From JBBQXH01 sp963710975 (GTDB lineage: Bacteria; Actinomycetota; Thermoleophilia; Gaiellales; Gaiellaceae), in assembly GCA_963710975.1 (NCBI GenBank), contig CAVQCG010000005.1, positions 372,001-436,000 on the forward strand: a DNA stretch of 64,000 nucleotides, in the 5' to 3' direction. Under the pieces are notes generated by a model, which was not told the DNA's origin, did no database searches, and saw only the letters and a program-made list of their open reading frames with translations. Positions 63,755 to 64,000 of this stretch are shown here, in pieces. Within the stretch, counting starts at the first letter, position 1; every line of letters begins with the position of its first letter. Both the position numbers and the translations under genes were made by a program.

Positions 63755-64000
63755 ATGGGAGCCGTTGCCCTGACGACGCTGTCCCTCATCCCGTCTGCGG
63801 TCTCAACGGCGACCGTTGGAGCAGTCGCCTTCACGAGCGACCGGACATACCTCCCCAGGGTGTACATCGTCAACGCAGACGGGAGCGGCCAGCGCCTCCT
63901 CGTCGAGGACGCACAGAATCCACAGTGGTCACCAGACGGCTCGCGGCTCGCCTACCGCGATGCCGAAGGTGTTCTGCTCGTGGCTCGTGCAGACGGAAGC
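63755..64000 (+). CDS. TolB-like PD40 beta-propeller protein, partial (runs off the window)
   Basis: ATG 63755 opens a signal-like segment, then PD40 repeats: GAVAFTSDR...VYIVNADGSGQRLL and NPQWSPDGSRLAYRD, then LLVARADGS at the window edge. This is the TolB/DPP-IV type propeller, usually exported and binding proteins or polymers. At least 82 residues are seen. It follows the DUF6605-like gene by 25 bp and may be in its operon. Confidence 0.75.
   Translation, partial: MGAVALTTLSLIPSAVSTATVGAVAFTSDRTYLPRVYIVNADGSGQRLLVEDAQNPQWSPDGSRLAYRDAEGVLLVARADGS

Overview
The window is GC-rich and densely coding, with short intergenic gaps, frequent GTG and TTG starts and many 4-base ATGA/GTGA gene overlaps. 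This suits a high-GC Actinomycetota. A deep-branching soil or freshwater lineage such as Thermoleophilia/Gaiellales is my best guess from gene style, but no rRNA or other marker gene is present to confirm it. I saw no rRNA, tRNA, CRISPR array, insertion sequence, integrase or replication origin.

Layout. 1-8 kb: a partial peptide-type solute-binding lipoprotein, a zinc alcohol dehydrogenase, an RraA-like aldolase, a glucarate-dehydratase-like enolase, a TetR/MFS pair, an SDR and a DHA2 drug exporter. 8-11 kb: a large c-di-GMP turnover protein and two overlapping microproteins. 11-24 kb: a sugar-acid and glycoside catabolic region with a KDPG aldolase, ROK kinase, FadR-type regulator, DapA-type lyase, FAH hydrolase, amidohydrolase, alpha/beta hydrolase, two zinc-ribbon microproteins, cupins, GH38 alpha-mannosidase, HpaI aldolase and Ldh2 dehydrogenase. 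23.9-38.6 kb (minus strand): about 14 co-directional genes for oxidation, isomerisation and dehydration of an unidentified sugar, including two pairs of a Gfo/Idh/MocA dehydrogenase with a sugar-isomerase TIM barrel. 38.7-40.7 kb: two FCD/GntR regulators flanking a collapsed MetE-like gene. 40.9-47.0 kb: a CUT1 sugar ABC importer with two different ATPases. 47.0-57.1 kb: a corrinoid-dependent demethylation module divergent about an IclR regulator. On one side lie a UroD-like methyltransferase, a xylonate-dehydratase-like protein and a VOC protein. On the other lie a corrinoid protein, MetV, MetF, a methyl-THF:corrinoid methyltransferase, a RACE activator, DUF1638 and a Virulence_fact protein. 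57.1-64 kb: a VapBC pair, an aldehyde dehydrogenase, a LuxR/LAL regulator, a secreted DUF6605-like protein and a truncated TolB-like protein.

How it fits together. The importer and the long minus-strand operon look like uptake and breakdown of a plant- or microbe-derived sugar, with pyruvate- or 2-oxoglutarate-forming enzymes spread through the window. The most interesting part is the corrinoid module. It has every component needed to move a methyl group from a donor through cobalamin to tetrahydrofolate and oxidise it. Its donor-specific enzyme appears to be UroD-like and sits in one operon with a sugar-acid dehydratase, which suggests a methylated sugar or sugar acid as donor. That substrate is an inference.

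Sequence quality. Thirteen genes are broken at 14 places. Every break is repaired by removing one base, and every gene length is a multiple of three only after that removal. This bias is what uncorrected long-read insertion errors would give, so these genes are described as intact proteins with suspected sequencing frameshifts. Two genes, MetE-like and transketolase-like, are truly missing internal or 5' sequence.
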